NCBI RefSeq assembly: GCF_046773475.1
Contig: NZ_CP177240.1
Span: 434,001 to 498,000 of the forward strand
Direction of reading: 5' to 3'
Source of the DNA: Nitratireductor aquimarinus
GTDB taxonomy: Bacteria; Pseudomonadota; Alphaproteobacteria; Rhizobiales; Rhizobiaceae
DNA length: 64,000 nt
Positions 1 to 9,657 of the stretch are shown here, one piece after another; within the stretch, counting starts at the first letter, position 1, and each line of letters begins with the position of its first letter. Made by a program: the position numbers and the translations under genes. The notes under the pieces are model-generated. The model saw only the letters and a program-made list of their open reading frames with translations. It had not been told where the DNA came from and did no database searches.

Positions 1-519
1 CACGGCCGCAACAACGGGAAACCCCATCGCTGTCACCGCGCGCGCAATGGCGCGGCCCATCAGGCCGAAACCCAGAATGCCGACGGGCGTTTCCCGTGGC
101 GGCTTCATCCTTGCCGAGATCAGCCGCGCCCATTCATGCTTCGCCTCATGCACAATGTGATGGCGCATGTTGCGGTGATGCCAGACCACGTGCCACGCCG
201 CGAAACCGGCCATGACATCGCCCTGATCCTCGTCGCGCACACGCGTCACCAGCGCATCGGCTGGCAGGCTCGGGCAGCTGATGATGCTGTCGACACCGGC
301 GGCGATGGAACTTGCCAGCCGCAGATTTGGATAAGGCAGGAAGGCGTCGTCCGCAGGACGCCAGCACAGCGCGAACCGGATCGTTTCGGGATCGTCGATC
401 TCATGGGGATGGCGCAGCCGGATCGTGTCTGCATGGGGTGCCAGCGCCTCGGCGAAAATCTCCCGAAGATCGTATGCGGCACTGAGAAAGACGCCCTCGA
501 TCACGTCCTGCTCAGCCAT
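1..519 (-). CDS. D-2-hydroxyacid dehydrogenase, GhrA-like (partial, C-terminus beyond window)
   Basis: I translated this frame by hand: 173 codons open from ATG at 519 to the window edge. It begins MAEQDVIEGVFLSAAYDL, contains the N-terminal catalytic-domain segment NLRLASSIAAGVDSI (residues about 77-91) and a Rossmann nucleotide-binding loop GILGFGLMGRAIA near residue 155. This order is typical of the NAD(P)-dependent D-2-hydroxyacid dehydrogenases related to glyoxylate/hydroxypyruvate reductase A, which reduce 2-keto acids in the cytoplasm. The catalytic Arg-Glu-His residues lie beyond the edge, so activity cannot be judged. The start overlaps the stop of the M20 gene by 8 bases, so it is the last visible gene of the operon that begins at 8087. 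Specific substrate unknown. Confidence 0.8.
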   Translation of the reverse strand, partial: MAEQDVIEGVFLSAAYDLREIFAEALAPHADTIRLRHPHEIDDPETIRFALCWRPADDAFLPYPNLRLASSIAAGVDSIISCPSLPADALVTRVRDEDQGDVMAGFAAWHVVWHHRNMRHHIVHEAKHEWARLISARMKPPRETPVGILGFGLMGRAIARAVTAMGFPVVAAV

Positions 520-1813
520 TGCCGGCCTCTCCCTCGATCGGTTCGACACCGCACCAGTCGGCGATGAAAAGCGCAATCGCGCCCGTCACGCGCTTGATGG
601 AGGACAGGCTGACGCGCTCATCGAAACCGTGAATGTTCTCCGTGATCGGGCCATAGACGAGGCACGGCATACCAGCATAGATCACGAAGACCCGCGCATC
701 GAGATAGCCCGGCGTGACGAAGCTTTTCAGCTCGCTCGATGTGGCCTTGCGATGGGCTTCGGCCAGCGCCTGCTCGGCCTCGGTTCCTTCTTCCAGAACG
801 TAGCCGCGCGCGAAGAACCCGTTCCAGATCACCTCCGGCGGGCGGTTGCCCAGAAACGGATCATCGGCCAGCTCACGCGCCAGATGCGCCTCGATCTGCG
901 CTGCCCGGTCCTTCGGGTCGTCGCCGGGATAGATGGCAATGCGGCAGGAAATCCTGCACCATGCGGCAACGGTGGACGCCCAGTCGCCGCCCTCGATCTT
1001 GCCGACATTGAAGTTGATCGGGTGATCGAGTTCCTCGAAATAGGGATAGTTCACCTTTTCGGCGTTCCATTCCTCGGTCAGGCGTTTCAGGCTCTCGATG
1101 ACGCGGTAGCTCGCTTCGATGGCGTTCGCGCCCGTGCCGGCCTCGCGCACATGCACCGGATGGCCCGACACATTCACCTCGAACCACAAAACGCCGGTGT
1201 TGGCCCGCACCAGCATTTCGTCTTCCGGCTCGGGAATGATGGCGGCGTCCGCCGTATAGCCTTCCACCAGACAGGCGAGCGCACCATTGCCGGTGCACTC
1301 CTCCTCCACGACGCTCTGCACATGCACTTTTGCCGCCGGCTGCAGGCCGATGCGACGCAGTGCGTCGAGCGCAAAAATATTCGCCGCGATGCCGGCCTTC
1401 ATGTCGCCGCCGCCGCGCCCATAGAGCCAGTCGCCCACGCGTTTCGGCTCATAGGGCGGCGAAACCTCCCACATATCATGCGGGCCTTCCGGCACCACAT
1501 CCATATGGCCATTGAGGATCAGCGAACGGCCCTTCTCGACGCGCGGCGCATGCGTGGCGATCACATTGACCGCATCGGAATAATCGACGGCCACGGGCGA
1601 GAAACCGGGATGATCCCTGATCTTGTCTTCATCGATGTGAAAGGTCTCAACCGCGTAGCCGCGCGCTTCGAGCGCCTTGTGCACGAATTCCTGAGCGGGC
1701 TTTTCCTTGCCGCGCAGCGAGGGGAAACGGATCAGGTCTTCCGTAAAGCCGATCTGCTCTTCAAAACCTTCCTCGACTGCGGCGAGGATCTTCTGTGCCA
1801 GTTGTTCGTCCAC
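512..1813 (-). CDS. M20 family metallohydrolase, ArgE/DapE-type deacylase
   Basis: A 433-residue cytoplasmic zinc hydrolase without signal peptide. The first metal motif is LNGHMDVVPEG (about residue 100), followed by GRGGGDMKAG with the bridging Asp and then VVEEECTGNGA with the catalytic Glu pair. The family removes acyl groups from amino acids or cleaves small peptides; acetylornithine deacetylase and succinyl-diaminopimelate desuccinylase are the named relatives. Location in a peptide-type ABC transporter operon suggests that it processes an imported N-acylated amino acid or small peptide rather than serving arginine or lysine biosynthesis. It is separated from the upstream ATPase by a 359-base repeat-bearing spacer and overlaps the dehydrogenase downstream. 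Confidence 0.85.
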   Translation of the reverse strand: MDEQLAQKILAAVEEGFEEQIGFTEDLIRFPSLRGKEKPAQEFVHKALEARGYAVETFHIDEDKIRDHPGFSPVAVDYSDAVNVIATHAPRVEKGRSLILNGHMDVVPEGPHDMWEVSPPYEPKRVGDWLYGRGGGDMKAGIAANIFALDALRRIGLQPAAKVHVQSVVEEECTGNGALACLVEGYTADAAIIPEPEDEMLVRANTGVLWFEVNVSGHPVHVREAGTGANAIEASYRVIESLKRLTEEWNAEKVNYPYFEELDHPINFNVGKIEGGDWASTVAAWCRISCRIAIYPGDDPKDRAAQIEAHLARELADDPFLGNRPPEVIWNGFFARGYVLEEGTEAEQALAEAHRKATSSELKSFVTPGYLDARVFVIYAGMPCLVYGPITENIHGFDERVSLSSIKRVTGAIALFIADWCGVEPIEGEAGNG

Positions 1814-2172
1814 GTTGGTGGTTCCTGCAGATTAGTATTGAGGATGGTGGGAGATGGTGTGCGCTGCTTCTCCCACCGTTACAGGTCGTGCATCAGCAGA
1901 ACGTCGAATGCCTGCGCGCGCCATCCCGCCCTCGCCCTTCGACAGGCTCAGGATGAGGGCTGGTGGCGGTGATAGCTGGCTGAGCGTTGGTGTTGGTGTT
2001 GGTGTTGGTGTTGGTGAGAACCGGCTCAGGGCTGGTGTTGGAAACGCAAGCGTTGTGCAATCCCCTGTCATAGACACCAGCCTATCCATGCCCCTTCCCT
2101 CATCCTGAGCTTGTCGAAGGGCGAGGGAATGGGCACGCACCACGCTGAAGTGAGCTCCTGTCGTCACCGGGC
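1814..2172. repeat. Repeat-bearing intergenic spacer with a 29-base inverted repeat and GTTGGT array
   Basis: No gene is visible in this spacer. A segment at 1931-1959 (core CCTTCGACAGGCTCAGGATG) is repeated in inverted orientation at 2097-2125 with a single mismatch, 137 bases apart, giving a potential stem of 29 bases. Between the arms, 1986-2015 holds five perfect tandem copies of GTTGGT. The spacer interrupts an otherwise tightly packed operon. The core resembles a dispersed intergenic repeat known from many proteobacteria, but I cannot count its genome copies here. Confidence 0.75.
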
Positions 2173-3795
<1,623 letters not shown>

Positions 3796-3804
3796 CGCGC
3801 CCTC

Positions 3805-4647
3805 CTATTTGCCACGCCGCGCAAGGCGGGGATTGAGCGCGTCATTCAGGCCCTCACCGATCAGGTTGAGCGCCAGAACGGTGAGCAGGATGGCAACGCC
3901 GGGGAAGAAGGAGAGCCACCAGGCCTGGCGGATGACCGTGCGCGCAGCGCCGATCATGTAGCCCCAGGACATCAGGTTCGGATCACCGAGCCCGAGGAAG
4001 GACAGCGAGGATTCCAGCAGGATCGCGGTTGCCACCATCAGCGATGCAAGCACGATGATGGGCGAGATCGTGTTGGGCAGAACCTGCCTGAGAATGATCG
4101 TCAGGCTCGTCTGGCCTGAAAGGATCGCCGCTTCCACATATTCGCGTGAGCGCAGCGACAGCACCTCGCCGCGCACAAGACGGGCGACCGGCGGCCAGCT
4201 CACAATGGCGATGGCGGCGATGATCGACTGGATCGACGGTTCGAAAATGGCGACCAGAACGATGGCCAGAGCGAAGCTCGGCACGGTCTGGAAGAACTCG
4301 GTGAAGCGCATCAGCGCATCATCCGCCCAGCCGCCGAAATAGCCGGCGAGCGCCCCGATCGGAATGCCGATCAGAAGGGCAGCCACTGTCGAGACGAGGC
4401 CGACCAGAAGTGAAACCTGTGCACCATAGGCAAGGCCCGAAATGACATTGCGGCCGAGCGCATCGGTGCCCAGCGGATACTGGTCCATGGCGAAAGGCGG
4501 CAGGAAGGGCCGCTGCACCATGCGCCAGGGCGACTGCGGGAACAGAAGCGGCGCAAGGATCGCCACGAGAACGACGATGGCGAGGATCGCAAGGCCGATC
4601 ACGGCGCCGCGATTGCGTGAGAAACGTTTCCAGAAATCAGCCATCAT
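3805..4647 (-). CDS. Peptide-type ABC transporter permease, DppC-like
   Basis: 280-residue inner-membrane protein with the N-terminal helix typical of OppC/DppC (IGLAILAIVVLVAILAPLL), the segment PLGTDALGRNVISGLAYGAQ, and the cytoplasmic EAA loop (REYVEAAILSG...RQVLPNTISPII) that docks the ATPase. About six membrane spans are expected. The start overlaps the stop of the DppB-like gene in an ATGA arrangement (4644-4647), so the two permeases are translationally coupled. The ATPase gene follows after nine bases. Confidence 0.93.
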   Translation of the reverse strand: MMADFWKRFSRNRGAVIGLAILAIVVLVAILAPLLFPQSPWRMVQRPFLPPFAMDQYPLGTDALGRNVISGLAYGAQVSLLVGLVSTVAALLIGIPIGALAGYFGGWADDALMRFTEFFQTVPSFALAIVLVAIFEPSIQSIIAAIAIVSWPPVARLVRGEVLSLRSREYVEAAILSGQTSLTIILRQVLPNTISPIIVLASLMVATAILLESSLSFLGLGDPNLMSWGYMIGAARTVIRQAWWLSFFPGVAILLTVLALNLIGEGLNDALNPRLARRGK

Positions 4648-5612
4648 GCCACCCGGATTCTTGGGTCAACGAACCGATAGAGAATGTCGGTGATGAGGTT
4701 GAACACGAGCACCATGGCGGCGGACACGAAGAACACGCCAAGAAGCAGATTGTAGTCGCGCTGGGCGAGCGCCTCAAACATCAGGCGTCCGATGCCCGGC
4801 CACGCGAAAACGGTTTCGGTCAAAACCGCGCCGCCGACGAGCTGGCCGGCCTGGAGGCCCGCAAGCGTCACCACCGGCAGCATGGCGTTGCGGAAGATGT
4901 GGCGGCGCTGGATGATGCCGGATTTCAGGCCCTTGGCGCGCGCCGTCTTCACGAAGTCGAGCTGGCTGACCTCCAGCATGGAGGCGCGCGTCATGCGCAT
5001 ATAGACCGCCATGAAGAACAGGCCGAGCGTGGTGGCAGGCAGGATCAGGTGCTGGCCGATGTCGAGCGCACGGCGGAAGCCGGTGTAGTTCGCGCCGACC
5101 GTTTCGTAGCCGAAGCCCGGAAGCCAGTTGAAATAGACGGAGAACAGAAGCACCGCCATCAGCGCGGCCCAGTAGAGCGGGGTCGCGTAGAAGAGCAGCG
5201 CCAGCGTGGAGATGGCCGTGTCCGACCATTTGCCGACACGCGCCGAGGCGAGAACGCCGGCTGCGGTGCCGAGCACCAGCGAGATGACGAAGGCCGTCAT
5301 CGTCAGAAGCAGTGTGGCAGGCAGACGGTCGAGGATCAGGTCCGCGACGGGCATCTGCTGCCGGTAGGAATAGCCGAGATCGAACTGCAGCACGCCCTTC
5401 AGGTAAATCCCGAGCTGGGTAAGCAGTGGCTTGTCGAGGCCGAACTGTTCACGCAGCTGGGCGATGAACTTGGCGTCGGCAGCACCCGCTTCGCCCGCCA
5501 TGACGGCGGCCGGATCGCCGGGGGCGGCGTGGATCAGGAAGAAATTGAGCGTCAGGATGGCGATCAGGATGATCGCCGCCTTGCCCAGGCGCATGAGTAT
5601 GAAACGTAGCAT
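4644..5612 (-). CDS. Peptide-type ABC transporter permease, DppB-like
   Basis: 322-residue inner-membrane permease starting MLRFILMRLGKAAIILIAIL, the standard first helix of DppB/OppB proteins, followed by the HAAPGDPAAVMAG periplasmic segment and the EAA loop (LDFVKTARAKGLKSGIIQRRHIFRNAMLPV). It forms the heterodimeric channel with the product of 3805-4647. The 76-base gap from the binding-protein gene upstream contains a strong hairpin, which may lower permease expression relative to the binding protein. Confidence 0.93.
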   Translation of the reverse strand: MLRFILMRLGKAAIILIAILTLNFFLIHAAPGDPAAVMAGEAGAADAKFIAQLREQFGLDKPLLTQLGIYLKGVLQFDLGYSYRQQMPVADLILDRLPATLLLTMTAFVISLVLGTAAGVLASARVGKWSDTAISTLALLFYATPLYWAALMAVLLFSVYFNWLPGFGYETVGANYTGFRRALDIGQHLILPATTLGLFFMAVYMRMTRASMLEVSQLDFVKTARAKGLKSGIIQRRHIFRNAMLPVVTLAGLQAGQLVGGAVLTETVFAWPGIGRLMFEALAQRDYNLLLGVFFVSAAMVLVFNLITDILYRFVDPRIRVA

Positions 5613-5642
5613 CGAGCCCCTGCAGGATCAGAATCAAGGCAG

Positions 5643-5672
5643 GGATGCGCGGACGGTCTGGCCCGCGCATCC
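5643..5672 (-). terminator. Intercistronic hairpin between binding-protein and permease genes
   Basis: Arms GGATGCGCGG (5643-5652) and CCGCGCATCC (5663-5672) form a perfect 10-base-pair stem with a 10-base loop. There is no T-run on the minus-strand 3' side, so it is more likely an attenuating or mRNA-stabilising element than a full terminator. Such hairpins after binding-protein genes commonly set their higher mRNA level. Confidence 0.55.
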
Positions 5673-5688
5673 GGATCAGGGTGACGGC

Positions 5689-7236
5689 CTATTTTTCGAT
5701 ATAGGTGTCCTTGAAGCCGTCATTCACGCCGATGGCGGTGGTGACGAGATCCTTCACGTTACAGCGGTAGATGGTCGGGAAACCGAGCTCGAGGAGCCAG
5801 GCCACCGGCACGTCGTCCACCAGCTTCTGCTGAACCTCGTCGTAGAGCTTCTGGCGCTCTTCGGCTGTCACGGCCACCGCAGCCTTGGCGAAGAGATCAT
5901 CGACCTCCGTGTTTTCGTAGCCCTCGACATTGTTCCACTGCGAACCCTTCGCGATGTTCGTGGAAATGTAGCTGCGGGCGACGCCAAGTGCCGGATCACC
6001 GTACTGGTAGAGATAGGTGAAGGCCATGTCATAGTCCCACTCGGCCAGCTTCTGGTTCCAGCCGGCCACATCGGTGGAGACGATCTCGACATCGATGCCG
6101 ACCTCGCCGAGGTTCTGCTTCACGGCTTCGGCCCAGCGCTGCCAGGTCTCGCCATAAGGCAGCGGCAGAAGACGCACGGTCTCGCCGTCATAACCCATCT
6201 CTTCGAGCAGGGCCTTGGCCTTCTCCGGATCGTAGTCGTACTGGTTCACGTCATCGGTGTAGAAGCGCGTGGACGAGGAGACCGGACCGGTCGAAACCTT
6301 GCCGAGACCGTTCCAGAGCGCATCACGCGCAAAGTTGCGGTCCATGGCGTACATGACGGCCTGGCGGAAGCGCTTGTCGGCGGTCGGGCCTTCGCGGTTG
6401 TTCAGCCACATCCACGACAGCGGACCGAAATACTCCCAGCCCTTGTCGGTGATGCAGGTGTTCTCCATGTCGGCGATGCGCTGCACGTCGAAATTCTCGA
6501 CCGAGCCGCCGGGCAGGATGTCGACCACGCCGGTTTCGTAGGCAACGGCGCGCGAGGCTGCATCCGGGATCACATGCCAGTAGATCTCGTCGAGATACGG
6601 CTTGCCGTCCTCATAATAGTCCTCGAACTTGGTGAGCAGGATGTGCGAACCCTTCTCCCATTCCGCGAACTTGAACGGACCGGTGCCGATCGGCGTGTTG
6701 TTGGCCGGATTGCTCTTGTACTCCGTGCCTTCATAGATGTGCTTGGGAACCATCGGCATGGTGCCGGCCTCGAAAATGCCGAGGAACGGACCGAAAGGCT
6801 GCTTCAGCTTGAAGACGACAGTGGTGTCGTCGGGCGCGGTGATGGATTCCACATGCTCGAGCGACGTGCGCAGGCGCGCATGGGTTTCACGGAGGAACAC
6901 ATCGGCGGAGAACACGACGTCAGCAGAGGTGAAAGGTTCACCGTCATGCCATTTGACGTTGTCATGCAGGTTGAACGTGTAGGTCAGGCCGTCCTCGGAG
7001 ACTTCCCAGGACTTGGCGAGCTGCGGCATGGGCTGCAGCTTTTCGTCATAGCGCAGAAGGCCTTCATAGATCTGGCCGGCGACCATCTGGGTCGGGCCGT
7101 TCTGCACGAGGCCCAGCATCAGGCTCGGCGGTTCGGGCTGGATCACCACATTGGCGCGCCCACCCGTAACGGGCTCGGCGTGCAGCGCGGTTGTAACCAT
7201 GAAGGCGGCGGCGAGTAGGGTCAGTCGTTTCAGCAT
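5689..7236 (-). CDS. Peptide-type ABC transporter substrate-binding protein (SBP_bac_5)
   Basis: 515 residues from ATG at 7236, chosen because a GGGGAA ribosome-binding site precedes it and a signal peptide follows directly (MLKRLTLLAAAFMVTTALHA, cleaved near HA-EP). The mature part shows the family-5 binding-protein pattern: QIYEGLLRYDEKLQPMPQLAKSW near residue 60, DNVKWHDGEPFTSADVVFS near 90, GTGPFKFAEWEKG near 170, and FRQAVMYAMDR in the C-terminal lobe. It captures ligand in the periplasm for the permeases downstream. Longer upstream in-frame starts would bury the signal peptide and are rejected. Ligand not identifiable. Confidence 0.93.
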   Translation of the reverse strand: MLKRLTLLAAAFMVTTALHAEPVTGGRANVVIQPEPPSLMLGLVQNGPTQMVAGQIYEGLLRYDEKLQPMPQLAKSWEVSEDGLTYTFNLHDNVKWHDGEPFTSADVVFSADVFLRETHARLRTSLEHVESITAPDDTTVVFKLKQPFGPFLGIFEAGTMPMVPKHIYEGTEYKSNPANNTPIGTGPFKFAEWEKGSHILLTKFEDYYEDGKPYLDEIYWHVIPDAASRAVAYETGVVDILPGGSVENFDVQRIADMENTCITDKGWEYFGPLSWMWLNNREGPTADKRFRQAVMYAMDRNFARDALWNGLGKVSTGPVSSSTRFYTDDVNQYDYDPEKAKALLEEMGYDGETVRLLPLPYGETWQRWAEAVKQNLGEVGIDVEIVSTDVAGWNQKLAEWDYDMAFTYLYQYGDPALGVARSYISTNIAKGSQWNNVEGYENTEVDDLFAKAAVAVTAEERQKLYDEVQQKLVDDVPVAWLLELGFPTIYRCNVKDLVTTAIGVNDGFKDTYIEK

Positions 7237-7307
7237 GGCTATTGTTCCCCTTCTTGCTGACTGGCGCCGGGCGTTCTCCTTTGCCCGCACCGGAAAATGG
7301 ATTGGCC

Positions 7308-8087
7308 TCAGGTAACGAGGTCGGGATAGTGCTTGATGGCAAGGCGCTGGAACGCCTCCCATTGCGGGTCCGGCTTGTTGCCGGCGTGGTGCTTGTCCCA
7401 CCCTTCGTATTGACGGGCGGTCTTTTCGGCGAGTTCCTCATTCACCCGCACCGGCTTGCCGCCGGAAGACATGATCGCAAGCTGGGCGCGGCAGGCGCGC
7501 TCCATGTTGAACATCAGCGCAAACGCCTCGCCCACCGTGCGGCCGCATGTGAGCAGACCGTGATTGCGCAGGATCATCGCATTGCGGTCGCCGAGATCGG
7601 CAACGAGCCGCTCGCGCTCGTCCAGATCCAGCGCAATGCCCTCATAGTCGTGGAAGGCGATGCGGTTGTGGAACTGCAGCGACCACTGGTTCAGCGGCAG
7701 GATGCCCTCTTCCATGGAGGAGATCGCAACGCCCGCGACCGTATGCGTGTGCAGAACGCAGTGCACGTCAGGGCGCGCGGCATGAACGGCGCTGTGAATG
7801 GTGAAGCCGGCCTTGTTGATGCCCGCGCCATAGCTGTCGCGCAGAATGTCGCCATTGATGTCGACGGTAACGAGATTGGAAGCCGTCACCTCGTCAAAGC
7901 GCAGGCCAAACGGATTGATCAGAAAGGCGTGCTCGCCTTCATTTTCCGGCGCGCGCGCCGAAATGTGCGTGAAAATGCTGTCGTCAAGATTGTAGTGCGC
8001 GACCAGCCGATAGGCGGCGGCCAGCTCGATTCGCTCTTGCGGCTGTTGAATGTCGGTATCGGCGACAAGCTGCGGCTGTGCGCTCAT
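7308..8087 (-). CDS. Class II aldolase/adducin family protein
   Basis: 259 residues from ATG at 8087, which follows a GGGAGAA ribosome-binding site; the longer reading frame to 8222 would run through the operator and is rejected. The zinc-ligand motif HTHTVAGVAIS (about residue 115) and RNHGLLTCGRTVGEAF (about residue 170) define the fuculose-phosphate aldolase fold. Relatives include real aldolases, decarboxylases and proteins of unknown activity, so the reaction is not certain. First gene of the minus-strand operon, 71 bases upstream of the binding-protein gene; its substrate probably derives from the imported ligand. Confidence 0.85.
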   Translation of the reverse strand: MSAQPQLVADTDIQQPQERIELAAAYRLVAHYNLDDSIFTHISARAPENEGEHAFLINPFGLRFDEVTASNLVTVDINGDILRDSYGAGINKAGFTIHSAVHAARPDVHCVLHTHTVAGVAISSMEEGILPLNQWSLQFHNRIAFHDYEGIALDLDERERLVADLGDRNAMILRNHGLLTCGRTVGEAFALMFNMERACRAQLAIMSSGGKPVRVNEELAEKTARQYEGWDKHHAGNKPDPQWEAFQRLAIKHYPDLVT

Positions 8088-8211
8088 CCAGTTCTCCCTG
8101 CTTTCTGTGCGCCTGCGGGCTTTGGCCCTGCCGGCGCCTTGTCTTGCCAACGGACTCCCCTCAGAGCCGTGCAAGAAGCGTCTAGGCAAACACAGGCGGG
8201 GGTAAGTGTCA

Positions 8212-8223
8212 ATTGTCGACAAT
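8212..8223. promoter_or_regulatory. GntR-type operator ATTGT-CG-ACAAT
   Basis: Perfect palindrome with 5-base half-sites ATTGT and ACAAT around CG, between the divergent aldolase and GntR genes. The core TTGT-N2-ACAA fits operators of FadR/FCD-type GntR regulators. It lies 125 bases upstream of the aldolase start and 90 bases upstream of the GntR start, so it could control both. Very similar sites occur at 61530-61541 and 63316-63327. Confidence 0.7.
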
Positions 8224-8312
8224 CGTCATTGATGGTGCCATACTCCCAGCCGCGGCTACCCGCCCTGGTGGCAATTGGCAGGGTGGCCTAACCAGATGCA
8301 CGGACGGTATGC

Positions 8313-8993
8313 GTGAGCTTGTTCTCGGAAGTTTCAACGACAGATCTGGTGACACAGATCGCCCGGCAGATCACTGCGGCGATTGTCGCCGGCCAGTTGA
8401 AGCCGGGCGAACGCCTGACCGAATTGCAGTTATCGCGGGAGTTTGGCACCAGCCGCGCGCCGGTGCGTGAAGCCGCCCGGCTACTGGAAAGCCAGGGGCT
8501 CGTCACCTTCTCTCCGAGGCGCGGCTTCTTCGTCCGCACCTTCAACGCCACCGAGATGCGCGACATCTATGAGTTGAGAATCGGTCTGGAGCTTCATGCG
8601 GGCTGTCTCGCCGTGGAACGCGCCACCGAAGCCGATATCGCCGGTCTGGAAGCGCAGCTCAGCCTGCTCTACCAGAACCAGAAGGGGAGCCAGGCCTCCC
8701 TCGAAACGCAGATGTTCGAGGATTTCACCTTTCACCGCATGCTCTGCAAGGCCGGCGGCAATGCGCGCCTTTTGAAAGTCTATGACGAACTGGCGATGGA
8801 AATGCGCGCCGGCATCACGCTGATCGGCAAGCTCTATGACGATCCGCAGCGCATGGCTGAAACGCATGAGCCAATCATGGAAGCGCTCAAGAAGCGCGAC
8901 GGAGAAGAGCTGCGCGAGGCCCTTCGGTATCACATCGCGGTCGCCCGCGACGAAGTCGTCGCCTTGTTCCATGAAATAGAAAAGGGCGCCTGA
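8313..8993 (+). CDS. GntR family transcriptional regulator, FCD subfamily
   Basis: 226 residues. N-terminal winged helix-turn-helix (ITAAIVAGQLKPGERLTELQLSREFGTSRAPVREAARLLESQGLV, residues about 20-65), followed by an all-helical FCD effector-binding domain with the metal or ligand residues expected around YELRIGLELHAG, DFTFHRML and the closing RYHIAVARDE. Start GTG at 8313 has only a weak ribosome-binding site. Placed divergently from the aldolase/ABC operon with an operator between, so it is the probable local repressor. Effector likely a small carboxylic acid, inferred from the domain class only. Confidence 0.9.
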   Translation: MSLFSEVSTTDLVTQIARQITAAIVAGQLKPGERLTELQLSREFGTSRAPVREAARLLESQGLVTFSPRRGFFVRTFNATEMRDIYELRIGLELHAGCLAVERATEADIAGLEAQLSLLYQNQKGSQASLETQMFEDFTFHRMLCKAGGNARLLKVYDELAMEMRAGITLIGKLYDDPQRMAETHEPIMEALKKRDGEELREALRYHIAVARDEVVALFHEIEKGA

Positions 8994-9010
8994 AAGCGCC
9001 CTCTCCTTTT
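8983..9010 (+). terminator. Rho-independent terminator after the GntR gene
   Basis: Arms GGGCGC (8984-8989) and GCGCCC (8996-9001) followed by TCTCCTTTT. The stem begins inside the last codons of the GntR gene. Confidence 0.75.
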
Positions 9011-9021
9011 ATGGAATGCGA

Positions 9022-9432
9022 TCAGTTGCGGGCCTTGGCCGTCTCGCCGATCATTCCGTTCAGCTTCTGGGCCAGCGCCTCATCCGTCTGTGCGGACTGG
9101 ATGATCTGGTTGTACTCATCGACCGAGATGCCGTCGGTCTTCTCCACGGCCTGCTCCATCTGCTGTGTGGCTTCCGCCTGAACCTGCTGCTTGTCATTGT
9201 CTGAAGACGCGCCCTGGAAGCGCTTGGTGTATTGCTCCTTCACGTCGCTGACGGCGAGAAACGCGACCGTGAAGGCCTGCAGCTTCTGATCGTCGAACGA
9301 CTGCGTCTGCGCCTGCGGAGCCGGCGAAGGTGACGGAACCGCATCCTGCGCCATGGCCGGTGAGAACACGGCCGCACTGGCGGTAAAGGCAATTGCGGTG
9401 GCGGCAGTGCGCAGCCTGGTGCGAAGAATCAT
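9022..9432 (-). CDS. Secreted DUF4168 domain protein
   Basis: 136 residues from ATG at 9432, preceded by an AAGGAAGGAG ribosome-binding site. A signal peptide (MILRTRLRTAATAIAFTASAAVFSPAMA, cleaved before QD) is followed by a Pro/Gln-rich linker and a short helical domain of the DUF4168 type (FDDQKLQAFTVAFLAV...YNQIIQSAQTDEALAQKLNGMI). Function of the family is unknown. It follows the RND efflux operon but is separated by a terminator, so it is probably transcribed on its own. Confidence 0.75.
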   Translation of the reverse strand: MILRTRLRTAATAIAFTASAAVFSPAMAQDAVPSPSPAPQAQTQSFDDQKLQAFTVAFLAVSDVKEQYTKRFQGASSDNDKQQVQAEATQQMEQAVEKTDGISVDEYNQIIQSAQTDEALAQKLNGMIGETAKARN

Positions 9433-9606
9433 ACTGGAACTCCTTCCTTTCGGGTGTCCCTCCACGAGGGACCATGCATGGCCCGACCCCGGGTTCATCC
9501 CGGCTGCCACCCTCATGAAGAATGTGGCGAGAAGAAAGAAGACGCCGCACCCGCCAATCAATTCGGATTGCCGGGAAAAACAAAAAATGAGTCTTCTGAT
9601 GCAACC

Positions 9607-9632
9607 AAAGAAAAGCCCCGCCGAAGCGGGGC
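9607..9632 (-). terminator. Terminator of the RND efflux operon
   Basis: On the minus strand, GCCCCGC (9632-9626), tetraloop TTCG, and GCGGGGC (9621-9615) are followed by TTTTCTTTGG. It sits about 25 bases after the efflux pump stop codon. The other strand also has a short T-run, so it may work in both directions. Confidence 0.8.
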
Positions 9633-9657
9633 AAATCTTTTTGTTTGGAATGGCGTT

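Noticed and set aside
425..1972. 515-codon open frame on the plus strand opposite the M20 gene
   Set aside because: It is the antisense of a strongly conserved metallohydrolase; its Arg/His-rich translation has no family motif. Long antisense frames are common in GC-rich DNA.
1986..2015. Possible start of a CRISPR-like or larger tandem array
   Set aside because: Only a hexanucleotide repeat with no spacers; no cas genes in the window.
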